A DNA stretch of 64,000 nucleotides, from NCBI GenBank assembly GCA_934539295.1, contig CAKTCN010000009.1, forward strand, positions 1 through 64,000. Direction: 5' to 3'. Below are positions 53,267-62,313 of the stretch, one piece after another. Made by a program: the position numbers and the translations under genes. Source of the stretch: an uncultured Allosphingosinicella sp. Lineage in GTDB: Bacteria; Pseudomonadota; Alphaproteobacteria; Sphingomonadales; Sphingomonadaceae. The first letter of the stretch is position 1. The number at the start of each line of letters is the position of its first letter. The notes beneath the pieces were generated by a model. That model was not told the DNA's origin, ran no database searches, and was given only the letters and a program-made list of their open reading frames with translations.

Positions 53267-53971
53267 TCACGGCTGGGCGGCGTAGCGGGTGGGGTCCGGG
53301 AGGCCGGCCTCTTCATAGCCCTTGGACCGCAAGCGGCAGCTGTCGCACAAGCCGCAATGCAGCCCCAGCGGCGCGGGATCGTAGCAGGACCAGCTCATGC
53401 CCGCGTCGAGACCGAGACGATCCGCCTCGCGGGCGATGTCGGCCTTGCTCATGTGCTGAAGGGGGGCATGAACGGTGAAGCCCTGCCCCTCCGTTCCGGC
53501 CTTGGTCGCAATGTTGGCGAGCCGTTCGAAGGCGGCGATGAATTCCGGCCGGCAATCGGGATAGCCGGAATAATCGAGCGCGTTGACGCCGATGAACATG
53601 TCGCGTGCGCCCGCCGCTTCTGCCCAGCCAAGGCACAGCGAAAGGAAGATGGTATTGCGCGCAGGCACGTAGGTGACAGGGATGCCGGGCTCCACCCCGC
53701 CCTTCGGCACGGCGATATCGTCGGTGAGTGCGGAACCGCCGAAGCCGGTGAGGTCGAGCGGCAGCACGATGTGGCGCTCGGCACCGAGCAAAGCAGCGAT
53801 GGTGCGGGCCGCGTCGATCTCCACGCGGTGACGCTGGTTATAGTCGATCGTCAGCGCAAGCAGGCGGAAACCCCGTTCCCGCGCCAGTGCGGCCGAGACC
53901 ATGGAGTCGAGCCCGCCGGACAGGAGCACGACGGCAAGGGGGGGAGCTTTGGCGTTCTGTTCGAAGGACAT
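53267..53971 (-). CDS. queC: 7-cyano-7-deazaguanine synthase
   Basis: This 234-residue ATP-dependent enzyme makes preQ0. The PP-loop is [16 protein letters not shown]. The zinc cysteines near the C-terminus lie in [20 protein letters not shown]. It forms an operon with queE. queD and folE-type genes are not in the window. Confidence 0.96.
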   Translation of the reverse strand: MSFEQNAKAPPLAVVLLSGGLDSMVSAALARERGFRLLALTIDYNQRHRVEIDAARTIAALLGAERHIVLPLDLTGFGGSALTDDIAVPKGGVEPGIPVTYVPARNTIFLSLCLGWAEAAGARDMFIGVNALDYSGYPDCRPEFIAAFERLANIATKAGTEGQGFTVHAPLQHMSKADIAREADRLGLDAGMSWSCYDPAPLGLHCGLCDSCRLRSKGYEEAGLPDPTRYAAQP

Positions 53972-54014
53972 GGGCGGGAGCGGCTAAAGCGTGCGGCAGG
54001 GCAAGGCAAGCATG

Positions 54015-54422
54015 TCAGCGACGGCAGGAACCGGCACGGCGCGCATCTGCGCGGTAGTTGAACGGCCGGCCCTGCATGATGCCCTGTGTTTCGATCCGTG
54101 CGCTGGCCGGGTCCGTGACGCGCACAGTGGTCTGCCCGAAACCCTCGGCGGCGCAGGTATAATGGACGGTCACGCTGCGCTGATCCCCCGCGACCACGAG
54201 GCGGGAGCAGGAGGCACCGCGATGTTCCAGTTGCAGCAGCATGTGCGGATCGGCAACGCAGATCGCCCGCGGCGCCGCGGACGGCGCGTCGAGGTCACGC
54301 AGCTGCCAGCGCCCGGGCTGCAGCCGAGCGACCGGATCCTTCGTCGCCCGCTGCGCCGTGCCTGTCGCCGCAATCATGACAGTGCCGATCGCCAAGGCGC
54401 GGCACACAGCCCCAAAGCTCAT
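54015..54422 (-). CDS. DUF3617-like secreted protein
   Basis: This 135-residue protein begins MSFGAVCRALAIGTVMIAAT, a signal peptide. LQPGRWQLRDLDAPSAAPRA then resembles the start of DUF3617 domains (PGxW). Three further cysteines (AICVADP, ASCSRLVV, HYTCAAEG) and a C-terminal RRAGSC follow. The start is the ATG at 54422, and the open frame upstream has no signal. The function is unknown. Confidence 0.6.
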   Translation of the reverse strand: MSFGAVCRALAIGTVMIAATGTAQRATKDPVARLQPGRWQLRDLDAPSAAPRAICVADPHMLLQLEHRGASCSRLVVAGDQRSVTVHYTCAAEGFGQTTVRVTDPASARIETQGIMQGRPFNYRADARRAGSCRR

Positions 54423-54551
54423 GGCCGAAGCCACTCCCGCTATAAAGGACGGTTGTCCGCCCGGTTTACCGAACGGCCACGCCCCCATGGCCGTCGGGTG
54501 TCTTAGCAGCATAGACCGCATGAATCGACCTCGACGCCGATCCGATCCGGA

Positions 54552-55463
54552 TCATGTGGCCAAGTCGTTCAACGTGAAGCGATACTTGCTCGAACAAAAC
54601 TCGCAATCCACGACGATGAAGCCATCGTCATCGACCATTTCACGCTGCTCATCCGGACCGAATCGGGACAGGACCGACTTGATATGATCGACGTTGCACC
54701 GGCATTCGTTGCCGAGCGGCACGGCAGCGAGGACGCGCACCTCCTCCTCATGGAACAGGCGCCACAGCAGAGTTTCGAGCGGAAGCGACAGATCGACCAA
54801 CTCGGCAGCCTTCATCGTCTGTGCCAGAGCGCGGACATGCTCCCATTCGGGATGGTCGAGGCGGGTATGAAGGCGCTCGCGCCCCTCCTCGCCCTCGGGC
54901 AGGTGCTGGATCAGCATGCCGCCTGCAACATGGCCGGTGTCGCTGACTGCCAGCCGAACGATGCTCGGCAATTGCTCCGACTGCCCGAAATAGCTTTCCA
55001 CCGCCTCGGCAAGGCTGCTGCCTTCGAGAGGCACGATGCCCTGATAGCGCTCCTTGGAAACCGCCTGGTCGAAGGTAATCGCCAGATAGCCCTTGCCGAA
55101 CAGGTTTTCGAGACTGGGGACGCCCTGCAGATCGGCCAGGCGTTTGGCATCGAAGCGGACATAGCCGCGCAGGATGCCCGCCTTGTAGTCGGACACGAAC
55201 AGGTCGACGATCCCGTTCTCCGTCTGCGCCTGCATGGTGAGCTGGCCTTCATCATCCTTCAAGGTCGAGCCGAGCAAGGCGGTGAGCACCAGAGCCTCGG
55301 ACAGGACGCGGGCGATGGGCGCCGGGTAATCGTGCGCGGAGAGGATCTCGTCCAGCACGCCGCCAAGGCGCACCAGGCGGCCACGCGCATGGTTTGCGGG
55401 AATGGTAAAGCCCACCGCCAGGTCGATCTGACGGGCTTCGGTGTCTGCGATTTCGGAAGCCAT
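54552..55463 (-). CDS. hslO: Hsp33 redox-activated chaperone
   Basis: This 303-residue chaperone has the substrate-binding domain ARVLSEALVLTALLGSTLKD, GILRGYVRFDAKRLADLQGV and a C-terminal zinc switch with CRCNVDHIKS and DCEFCSSKYRF. Under oxidative stress the cysteines form disulfides and the chaperone becomes active. The ATG at 55463 is the family start. A 13-base-pair hairpin lies just upstream at 55522. Confidence 0.94.
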   Translation of the reverse strand: MASEIADTEARQIDLAVGFTIPANHARGRLVRLGGVLDEILSAHDYPAPIARVLSEALVLTALLGSTLKDDEGQLTMQAQTENGIVDLFVSDYKAGILRGYVRFDAKRLADLQGVPSLENLFGKGYLAITFDQAVSKERYQGIVPLEGSSLAEAVESYFGQSEQLPSIVRLAVSDTGHVAGGMLIQHLPEGEEGRERLHTRLDHPEWEHVRALAQTMKAAELVDLSLPLETLLWRLFHEEEVRVLAAVPLGNECRCNVDHIKSVLSRFGPDEQREMVDDDGFIVVDCEFCSSKYRFTLNDLAT

Positions 55464-55521
55464 GGAGGGGATGTAGGAAGGCCCGCGCAAATGGGAAGGG
55501 GTCAGCGCCCTCGCATGCAAA

Positions 55522-55550
55522 GGGCGGCGAAGCACTCTGCTTCGCCGCCC
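55522..55550 (-). terminator. Strong 13-base-pair hairpin
   Basis: GGGCGGCGAAGCA pairs perfectly with TGCTTCGCCGCCC around CTC. On the minus strand it is followed by TTTGC, a weak tail. It lies between the periplasmic protein at 55581 and hslO, so it probably ends the former. Confidence 0.75.
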
Positions 55551-55580
55551 CTTCACTCTCCGCTTCAGGCGGTTGGCCGA

Positions 55581-55913
55581 TCAGCCGCGGCGACCGTCGC
55601 GGTCCCGGCGTTCCCAACGCAGCTTCTGTTCGAGCTGTGCGATGCGGGTCTGAAGATCGCGCTGCTCGCGGTTGCTGATGCCGTCGCGGGCATAACGATC
55701 GGCAAGGCGATCGATGCCGTTGGCCTGGCTGAGCAACTGGGTCGCTTCGCGGCGGGAAATGATCTTGCGGTCGGCCGCGCGCTGGATCCGGTTCTCGATC
55801 TGGTTGACCTGCCGTTCGATCTGGCCACCCTGGTAACGGTGGTTCTGCGCAGACGCGGGTGCGGCGACCGATGCGGCGGCGATGAGAGCGGCGGAAATCA
55901 CGAACTTGCGCAT
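55581..55913 (-). CDS. Periplasmic coiled-coil-like protein, paralogue A
   Basis: This 110-residue protein has a signal peptide (MRKFVISAALIAAASVAAPA, cut near SAQN). The mature part is helical and charged: GGQIERQVNQIENRIQRAAD, then KIISRREATQLLSQANGIDR. RYARDGISNREQRDLQTRIA follows. It is related to the protein at 56040-56408 (shared pattern I/VISRxxxxxLxxxAxxID and DGISxxExRxLQxR). The function is unknown. Confidence 0.78.
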   Translation of the reverse strand: MRKFVISAALIAAASVAAPASAQNHRYQGGQIERQVNQIENRIQRAADRKIISRREATQLLSQANGIDRLADRYARDGISNREQRDLQTRIAQLEQKLRWERRDRDGRRG

Positions 55914-56039
55914 GGCTGATACTCCTTGGGAAGCAACTGGCCGGGCAATACTCCTGCCCGGCGAATCACTGTCTACGCCCCTGCCCGTTCCCGTTCGCTG
56001 AACGCACCTGTCAGCAGCCGTTAAGCATCCGAAACCACA

Positions 56040-56408
56040 TCAATGCGGCGTGTGGCGCGTGGCGATGACGGCGTCGCTCAGATAGTTCGCACGGTTCTGC
56101 AGCTCGCGTGCCTCGGATTCGGAGAGGCCGTTTTCGGCATACATGCTCGCCACCATGTCGATGGCGCCGGCTTCACGCTTCATCCGCCGCTTGGTCTTGC
56201 GCGAGATGACGCCAGCGTCCCGCGCGGCATCGATCCGGTCGTCGATCTGGCGAAGCTGTCCGGAAAGTTCAGGGACCGGCGCGGGCTCGACCGACATGCG
56301 AACGGGCGCAGGCCGTGATCCAGGCGCTGGCGGGCCGTAGACTTGTGCGTGCAACGGAACGGCCAGAAGGAAGCTACCCAGCAGGGCGGAAAGGGAAAGC
56401 ATGCGCAT
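56040..56408 (-). CDS. Periplasmic helical protein, paralogue B
   Basis: This 122-residue protein starts at the ATG 56408, which has AGGAGG eight bases upstream. A GTG at 56417 overlaps that site and is less likely. A signal peptide (to about VPLHAQ) is followed by a Pro-rich linker and the domain QLRQIDDRIDAARDAGVISR through ENGLSESEARELQNRANYLS, which matches paralogue A. The function is unknown. Confidence 0.75.
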   Translation of the reverse strand: MRMLSLSALLGSFLLAVPLHAQVYGPPAPGSRPAPVRMSVEPAPVPELSGQLRQIDDRIDAARDAGVISRKTKRRMKREAGAIDMVASMYAENGLSESEARELQNRANYLSDAVIATRHTPH

Positions 56409-56486
56409 CGACGTCACCTCCTCTGATCGTGGCAGGAAGGTGGCACGCCCAAGCTGTTCCGGAGATGAACCGTTTGAAAGGCCGGG

Positions 56487-57314
56487 TCAGTTCTTGATCT
56501 TCCAACCGCTGCGCAGGAGCGAGTAGCAGAGCGCCCACAAGGCTATGTTGATGACCAGCAGCAGAGCGCCGCCGAACAGTACATTTGAATCTGCCGTTTC
56601 CAGGAACCCGTAACGGAACCCCGAGATGACGTAGAAGAACGGATTGGCGTGGCTGACCGCCTGGAACCAGGGCGAGAGGTTGTCCACCGAATAGAAAGTG
56701 CCGGACAGGAGCGACAGCGGCGCCACCACGAAGTTGGTGACGGCGGCCGCATGGTCGAACTTTTCCGCCCACAGCGAGGTGAGCAGGCCGAAGAAGGACA
56801 GCATCGCCGCGCCCATGAGGCCGAACCACAGGATTGCGCCGAGATGGCGCGGCGTCACGTCCACGCCGGGCCAAAGGATCATGGCGAGCCATACCGCCAG
56901 TCCGACCAGGATTGCGCGGGTGACGGATGCGCCGACCATGCCCGCGATCAGCTCCCCACTCGACAGCGGCGGCATCAGATAGTCGACGATCGTTCCCTGG
57001 ACCTTGCCGACCAGCAACGAGAAGCTGGAATTGGCAAAGGCGTTCTGCAGCATGCCCATGATGATGAGGCCCGGCGCGATGAAATTGGCAAAGGGCACGC
57101 CCATCACGCTGCGGTCGCCGCCGCCCAGGGCGACGGTGAAAATGACCAGAAAAAGCATGGTGGTGAGCGCCGGAGCCCACACCGTCTGAAGCTGGACCTT
57201 GAAGAAACGCCTCACCTCCTTCAAATAAAGGGTCTTGAGGCCGCCCCAATTGACGCTCCTGATCACAGGGACGCCAGGATCGGTCCTGACCCAATTCGAA
57301 GGTTGCTCGTTCAT
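56487..57314 (-). CDS. ABC-2 type transporter permease
   Basis: This 275-residue permease has a cytoplasmic N-terminus and six membrane helices (FLVIFTVALGGGD, FIAPGLIIMGMLQNAF, LVGLAVWLAMILW, LWFGLMGAAMLSFFGLL and two more). The NFVVAPLSLLSGTFYSVDNL segment is typical of this family of export permeases (YadH/NodJ-like). No ATPase subunit is encoded nearby. The ATG at 57314 starts it. Confidence 0.88.
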   Translation of the reverse strand: MNEQPSNWVRTDPGVPVIRSVNWGGLKTLYLKEVRRFFKVQLQTVWAPALTTMLFLVIFTVALGGGDRSVMGVPFANFIAPGLIIMGMLQNAFANSSFSLLVGKVQGTIVDYLMPPLSSGELIAGMVGASVTRAILVGLAVWLAMILWPGVDVTPRHLGAILWFGLMGAAMLSFFGLLTSLWAEKFDHAAAVTNFVVAPLSLLSGTFYSVDNLSPWFQAVSHANPFFYVISGFRYGFLETADSNVLFGGALLLVINIALWALCYSLLRSGWKIKN

Positions 57315-57382
57315 TGCGCCGTCGCCTACCGGCTGACGCACTGGGCCGCAAGCTGTGAAGATAATCGAGGAACGAGTTACCT

Positions 57383-58048
57383 ATGTCCTGGACCGACGAA
57401 CGGATCGATCGCCTGAAGGAATTGTGGTCCAAGGGCATGACGGCCAGCCAGATCGCCGACGAACTGGGCGCGGTCAGCCGCAATGCGGTGATCGGCAAGG
57501 CGCACCGTCTCGGCCTGCAATCGCGCCCCTCACCCGTGAAGGCCAACGATCCGGCCCCTGCGCCCAAGCCGAAGCCGAAGGCGGCAGAGGAGCCCAAGGT
57601 CGAGGCAGCGACGCCCGCGCCCAAGCCTGCGCCGCAGCCGGCGGCCCCGGTAGCACCCCCGGCAGCAGCCGCACCGGCGGCCGAGGCGCCCGAAGCCGCA
57701 CCGGCACCTCAGCCACGCATCGTATCCGTCGGGCCGGGCGGCTTCCTGCGCCAGGGTCCGGGCGACCAGCAGGCGCCGATCCCGCCCGCGCCGCCGCGCC
57801 GGCTCGTTCCCGCCAAGCCCAGCGCGGAAGTGGCGGACAAGACCAGCCTGCTCGATCTCAACGAAAAGATCTGCAAATGGCCGATCGGTCATCCGGGTGA
57901 GCCGGACTTCCACTTCTGCGGCAATGCGGCCAATCCAGGCTTCCCTTATTGCGTCGAACATTGCGGCGTCGCCTATCAGGCGCAGCTGCCGCGCCGCGAT
58001 CGCCGCCCGCCGCCGCCGCTTCCTTATGGCGGGCCGCGAATTCGCTGA
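57383..58048 (+). CDS. gcrA: Cell-cycle regulator GcrA
   Basis: This 221-residue protein has the GcrA N-terminus MSWTDERIDRLKELWSKGMT followed by ASQIADELGAVSRNAVIGKA, a helix-turn-helix that binds sigma-70 and methylated GANTC promoters. A long Pro/Ala linker precedes the C-terminal zinc-like module (ICKWPIGHP, HFCGN, YCVEHCGVAYQ). GcrA acts with the methyltransferase CcrM in alphaproteobacteria. Confidence 0.95.
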   Translation: MSWTDERIDRLKELWSKGMTASQIADELGAVSRNAVIGKAHRLGLQSRPSPVKANDPAPAPKPKPKAAEEPKVEAATPAPKPAPQPAAPVAPPAAAAPAAEAPEAAPAPQPRIVSVGPGGFLRQGPGDQQAPIPPAPPRRLVPAKPSAEVADKTSLLDLNEKICKWPIGHPGEPDFHFCGNAANPGFPYCVEHCGVAYQAQLPRRDRRPPPPLPYGGPRIR

Positions 58049-58058
58049 AACGCAGGTT

Positions 58059-58089
58059 AGAGACAGGTTTCATTACGGAACCTGCCTCT
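58059..58089 (+). terminator. Weak hairpin after gcrA
   Basis: AGAGACAGGTT pairs with AACCTGCCTCT (one mismatch) around a nine-base loop, ten bases after the gcrA stop. No T-run follows. Confidence 0.4.
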
Positions 58090-58162
58090 CGGCATGTTCG
58101 TTTATGGCCCCGTAACGAGCGGCACTTTTCTGCCGTTCCAGTGACGGAGTAAGGTAACGAAC

Positions 58163-58324
58163 ATGTCTCGCAATGAGGCGGAATATTACGAGCGTCGCGC
58201 CGAGATCCAGATCGAGCTGGCGCAGAAGGCGACGGACGCGAAGGCGGTGAAGGCGCATTACGAACTCGCCACCGCTTATCTCGACAAGGTATATGGCGAC
58301 GCCGAGCCGGTACCGGCAGACTAG
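58163..58324 (+). CDS. Small helical protein, 53 residues
   Basis: The short frame gives MSRNEAEYYERRAEIQIELA followed by QKATDAKAVKAHYELATAYL and DKVYGDAEPVPAD, two amphipathic helices with an alternating charge pattern. An AAGG ribosome site lies eight bases before the ATG. I believe similar small proteins occur in other sphingomonads, but I cannot verify that here. It lies between gcrA and parE on the same strand. Confidence 0.68.
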   Translation: MSRNEAEYYERRAEIQIELAQKATDAKAVKAHYELATAYLDKVYGDAEPVPAD

Positions 58325-58409
58325 GCCCGGTACCGGCATGCGGGCGTGACGGCATGCGTGGGTGCCGCCACGTGCTTCACAAGGACAGACAACCGGTTAT
58401 AGCTGCGGC

Positions 58410-60386
58410 ATGAGCGATCTGTTTGCGTCCAGCCAGCCCCAAGCCGTTGAATATGATGCCTCCGCCATCGAGGTTCTCGAGGGGCTGGAACCGGTGCGCC
58501 GTCGCCCGGGCATGTATGTCGGCGGCACCGATGACCGCGCGCTCCATCACCTTGCCGCCGAGGTGCTGGACAACAGCATGGACGAAGCGGTCGCCGGCTT
58601 TGCCACGCGCATCGAAGTCCTGCTGGAGCCCGGCAACCGGCTGACCATCGCCGACAATGGCCGCGGCATGCCGACGGACGAGCATCCCAAATATCCCGGC
58701 AAGTCGGCGCTGGAAGTGATCCTGACCATGCTCCACTCCGGCGGCAAGTTCAGCCACAAGGCCTATGCCACATCGGGCGGCCTGCACGGCGTGGGCGTCA
58801 GCGTGGTCAACGCCCTTTCCTCCGAGACGATCGTGGAGGTCGCGCGCAACAAGGAATTGCAGCGGCAGACCTTCTCGCGCGGGCTCGTCACCTCGCCGCT
58901 GACCAATGTGGGGGCAGCGCCGAACCGGCGCGGCACCACGGTCAGCTTTGTCCCGGACACTGAGATTTTCGGCGAGGACGCACATTTCTCGCCAGCGCGC
59001 CTCTACCGGCTGGCGCGGTCCAAGGCATATCTGTTCGCCGGCGTCGAGATTCGCTGGAAGTGCCACCCGAGCCTCATCAAGGATGAGACACCGGTCGAGG
59101 CGGTGTTCCAGTTCCCGGGCGGCCTTGCCGATCACCTGAAGGAGCAGATCGGTACGCGCGCCTGTGCCACGGCCGACTTCTTCGCCGGGCGCCAGGAGTT
59201 TCCGGACAGTCAGGGCTCTGTCGAATGGGCGATCGCCTGGCCGCTATGGAGCGAGGGCGGGTCGGCTTATTACTGCAACACCATCCCTACCCCGGATGGC
59301 GGCACCCATGAACAGGGCTGCCGAATGGCGCTGACCCGCGGCATCCGCGCATTCGGCGAGCTGGTCGGCAACAAGCGTGCCAAGGACATCCAGAACGAAG
59401 ACATCGTGGCGGGCGCAGAGATCATGCTCTCCGTCTTCATCCGCGATCCGCAATTCCAAAGCCAGACCAAGGACCGGCTGACCAGTCCCGACGCGCAGCG
59501 CCTGGTGGAAGCCGCTATCCGCGACCATTTCGACCATTATCTTGCCGACAATGCCGACCGGGGGCGTGCCCTGCTCGCCTTCGCACTCGACCGCATGGAC
59601 GAGCGGATGAAGCGCAAGGCGGACCTGGAGGTGAAGCGCAAGACCGCGACCTCGGGCCGCAAGCTGCGCCTGCCCGGCAAGCTCACCGACTGCGCCAATT
59701 CGGATGCGGACGGCACCGAATTGTTCATCGTGGAAGGCGACAGCGCCGGTGGCTCCGCCAAGCAGGCCCGCGACCGCAAGACGCAGGCGATCCTGCCGAT
59801 CCGCGGCAAGATCCTAAACGTCGCGTCGGCCAACAGCGCAAAGATCGGCGCCAACCAGGAGATTGCCGACCTCGTCCTCGCCCTGGGATGCGGCACGCGC
59901 GACAGATGCGATCCGGGCGCGTTGCGATATGATCGCGTCGTCATCATGACCGACGCCGACGTGGACGGCGCCCATATCGCTACCTTGCTGATGACCTTCT
60001 TTTTCCAGGAGATGCCGGCGATTGTGAAGGACGGGCGCGTCTACCTCGCCCAGCCGCCGCTCTATCGCCTCGCCGCGGGCAGCCAGGTGGCCTATGCCCG
60101 CGACGACTCCCATCGCGCCGAGCTAGAGCGCACATTGTTCAAGGGCAAGAAGGTCGAGGTCGGGCGCTTCAAGGGCCTGGGCGAGATGAACCCCAACCAG
60201 CTGCGCGAGACGACCATGGACCCGAAATCGCGCTCGCTCATCCGCATCGGCCTGCCCGAACATTATGAGCAGCATTCAAAGGTGCGCGACCTTGTCGACC
60301 GCCTGATGGGCAAGAACCCGGAACACCGCTTCGCCTTCATCCAGGACCATGCGGCGGAAGTCGCGGACGAAGAGATCGACGCCTGA
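58410..60386 (+). CDS. parE: DNA topoisomerase IV subunit B
   Basis: This 658-residue ATPase subunit has the GHKL motifs EVLDNSMDEAVAG, IADNGRGMPTD and ATSGGLHGVGVSVVNA, then the TOPRIM domain FIVEGDSAGGSAKQARDRKT and the magnesium motif MTDADVDGAHI. QAILPIRGKILNV is also typical. The length and the lack of the GyrB insert favour ParE over GyrB. The ATG at 58410 starts it. Confidence 0.94.
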   Translation: MSDLFASSQPQAVEYDASAIEVLEGLEPVRRRPGMYVGGTDDRALHHLAAEVLDNSMDEAVAGFATRIEVLLEPGNRLTIADNGRGMPTDEHPKYPGKSALEVILTMLHSGGKFSHKAYATSGGLHGVGVSVVNALSSETIVEVARNKELQRQTFSRGLVTSPLTNVGAAPNRRGTTVSFVPDTEIFGEDAHFSPARLYRLARSKAYLFAGVEIRWKCHPSLIKDETPVEAVFQFPGGLADHLKEQIGTRACATADFFAGRQEFPDSQGSVEWAIAWPLWSEGGSAYYCNTIPTPDGGTHEQGCRMALTRGIRAFGELVGNKRAKDIQNEDIVAGAEIMLSVFIRDPQFQSQTKDRLTSPDAQRLVEAAIRDHFDHYLADNADRGRALLAFALDRMDERMKRKADLEVKRKTATSGRKLRLPGKLTDCANSDADGTELFIVEGDSAGGSAKQARDRKTQAILPIRGKILNVASANSAKIGANQEIADLVLALGCGTRDRCDPGALRYDRVVIMTDADVDGAHIATLLMTFFFQEMPAIVKDGRVYLAQPPLYRLAAGSQVAYARDDSHRAELERTLFKGKKVEVGRFKGLGEMNPNQLRETTMDPKSRSLIRIGLPEHYEQHSKVRDLVDRLMGKNPEHRFAFIQDHAAEVADEEIDA

Positions 60387-60408
60387 CGTTTACCTGGTCG
60401 GCGAGAAA

Positions 60409-60807
60409 TCAGATCGAAACCGTAGGCGCTGTAAGCTTGAACCGCGGGATCGCCACGGCGAAGCTGGTGCCGTCTGCGGAGATCATGTGATAGGCGCCTT
60501 CCATCTCGCCGGATGATGCGGTGAGCGGACAGCCCGAGACATAGTCGAACGCGCCGCCGGGTTCTATCACCGGCTGCTCGCCCACCACGCCTTCGCCTTG
60601 CACTTCGTGGTGGCCACCGAGCGCGTCGCTGATCGACCATTCGCGGCTGATGAGTTGGACTGCGCTGTCGCCCTGGTTCTCGATGCGGATGTGATACGCC
60701 CAGAACCAGCGGCCCTTGGCAGGTTCGGACTGTTCGGACAGGAAGCTGACCGACACCCTGACGATGATGTCGCGCGTGGTCGCGCTATAGGGGAAGAGTG
60801 CCTTCAT
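60409..60807 (-). CDS. apaG: ApaG protein
   Basis: This 132-residue protein has an FN3-like fold: IIVRVSVSFLSEQSEPAKGR, YHIRIENQGDSAVQLISREW, GVVGEQPVIEPGGAFDYVSG and EMEGAYHMISADG. ApaG was linked to Co/Mg efflux and copes with dinucleotide polyphosphates; its exact role is uncertain. recO lies six bases upstream on the same strand. Confidence 0.93.
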   Translation of the reverse strand: MKALFPYSATTRDIIVRVSVSFLSEQSEPAKGRWFWAYHIRIENQGDSAVQLISREWSISDALGGHHEVQGEGVVGEQPVIEPGGAFDYVSGCPLTASSGEMEGAYHMISADGTSFAVAIPRFKLTAPTVSI

Positions 60808-60813
60808 ACCCCA

Positions 60814-61545
60814 TCAACGCGTCACGCGTCGAAGTCGCTCCACCAGCCGTTCGCGTGCGGCCAGCACGTCCGCCTGCCGCTCGATCAGCAGGTCGCGGGC
60901 AAGGAAATGACCGGTGAGGCGCAGCCCGGCATAGATATCGTCCCACGACGCATCCCCGCCCTGTGCGAGGAAAGCGGGCAGCGCAAGCAGGCGATCGGCA
61001 TAACCGGCACTCCCCTCCCCGCTGACGGCACGCCCGCTGCGTGGGCTTACATAGCGCAGATCCTGCGAACTGCCCGTCACCGCGCATTCGTCCAGGTCGA
61101 GACCGAAGCCCAGAGCAGCGAGCAGGAGCAGCTCGTAACGGACGAGACCCACCGCCCAGCCTCGCGCCGACGGTGCCGCCTCCACAGCAGCAAGCAGGCC
61201 GTCCAGTGCATCGTAGAGCATCGGGTAAGGCTGAGCCTCCGGCAAGGCGGCAGTGGTGAGCGCCGTGGCCCAATCGATCGCCGCCGCGGGAAGCGGCTCC
61301 TCAAGCAGCGGGGCCCTGCTTTCCAGCAACTCGACGGAAAGTTGGGCAAGTTGCGTGTCCGAACGGGAACGATATTCGGCCTGCACGACATTGCCTGCGA
61401 GCAGGACCGGCCGAAGGCGACGCGATCGGCCGCCTCTCACGAAGCCCGGTTGCACACCTTCCCGGCGGGTCAATGCCCGCACGATCGCCCCGTGCTCGCC
61501 ATGCGAACGGGTGGACAGGATGATCGCACGGGCGAGAAGGTGCAT
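60814..61545 (-). CDS. recO: DNA repair protein RecO
   Basis: This 243-residue protein has an N-terminal OB fold ([40 protein letters not shown]) and a helical C-terminal part with [20 protein letters not shown]. It loads RecA with RecF and RecR. The ATG at 61545 begins the family start, and the open frame further up is not RecO-like. Confidence 0.93.
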   Translation of the reverse strand: MHLLARAIILSTRSHGEHGAIVRALTRREGVQPGFVRGGRSRRLRPVLLAGNVVQAEYRSRSDTQLAQLSVELLESRAPLLEEPLPAAAIDWATALTTAALPEAQPYPMLYDALDGLLAAVEAAPSARGWAVGLVRYELLLLAALGFGLDLDECAVTGSSQDLRYVSPRSGRAVSGEGSAGYADRLLALPAFLAQGGDASWDDIYAGLRLTGHFLARDLLIERQADVLAARERLVERLRRVTR

Positions 61546-61546
61546 G

Positions 61547-61855
61547 TTACTCCGCCACCAGCCGGGCCTGACCGGCAAGCGCCTCCAGGGCCGCCACATG
61601 CGCCTTGAACGCGCGCTTGCCGTCCCTCGTCAACGTCAGCCAGGTACGCAGCCGCGACATGGCCGTCGCCTTGCTTACCGCGACATAGCCGGCATCCTCC
61701 AGCTGCTTCACATGCTTGCTGAGGACCGAGTCGCTGACGCCGATCGTGTCGCGAATGGCGGAGAATTCCGCATTCTCCACCGTCGCCAGCATTGCGCAGA
61801 TCTGCAGTCGGGTGGGGGCGTGAATGACGGGGTCGAACTGCGGCGGCGCGATCAC
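61547..61855 (-). CDS. Winged-helix regulator (HTH_34 type)
   Basis: This 102-residue protein is almost only a winged helix: [20 protein letters not shown], then [20 protein letters not shown] and [20 protein letters not shown] for the wing. It starts with GTG at 61855, overlapping the stop of the membrane gene (GTGA), so both are coupled. It probably regulates its own operon through the palindromes at 62314-62383. recO follows after one base. Confidence 0.88.
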   Translation of the reverse strand: MIAPPQFDPVIHAPTRLQICAMLATVENAEFSAIRDTIGVSDSVLSKHVKQLEDAGYVAVSKATAMSRLRTWLTLTRDGKRAFKAHVAALEALAGQARLVAE

Positions 61856-62301
61856 TGCTCGGTCCCCGCTTCCGCAAGGAAGCTGCGCTCCCACGCATAG
61901 CCTAGCCATGTCGCGAAGATGCCCGACAAGGCGCCTGCCGCAAGCATCGCACCATCGATGTGGAGATGAAGCTTGAGGTAGGTGCCCACCAGCAGAGCGA
62001 GGATGATCGCGGCAATGCCGCCCCACATCAGCCGCCTGGTCCGCCGACCCCCGGCGGTAAAGCCGTTCTGCCAGGTGCCGGTGCGCCGCCGATACTGCGT
62101 CACCAGAACGGCCAGGAGCATCAGCGACAGGATCGTCAGGATCGTGCCGCCGCTTCCAAGTTCGATCGCTGCGAATTGCATGAAGAAGATGAACCCGATG
62201 GCCGGGTGGTAGTAAGCAGGTGCCCTCACCCGCCCTGCCGCTCTCTTCTGGGTGTTGCGGACGGCCCGCAGTGCGGCCGCCGGATCATTTTCGTGGGTCA
62301 T
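61852..62301 (-). CDS. Membrane protein coupled to the winged-helix regulator
   Basis: This 149-residue protein has about four membrane segments (AIGFIFFMQFAAIELGSGGT, ILTILSLMLLAVLVTQY, RLMWGGIAAIILALLVGTYL, AMLAAGALSGIFATWLGYAW) after a polar N-terminus. GGAGG precedes the ATG at 62301. An open frame goes further upstream into the operator region and is less likely. No family is recognised with confidence. Confidence 0.76.
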   Translation of the reverse strand: MTHENDPAAALRAVRNTQKRAAGRVRAPAYYHPAIGFIFFMQFAAIELGSGGTILTILSLMLLAVLVTQYRRRTGTWQNGFTAGGRRTRRLMWGGIAAIILALLVGTYLKLHLHIDGAMLAAGALSGIFATWLGYAWERSFLAEAGTEQ

Positions 62302-62313
62302 GAACTCGCCTCC

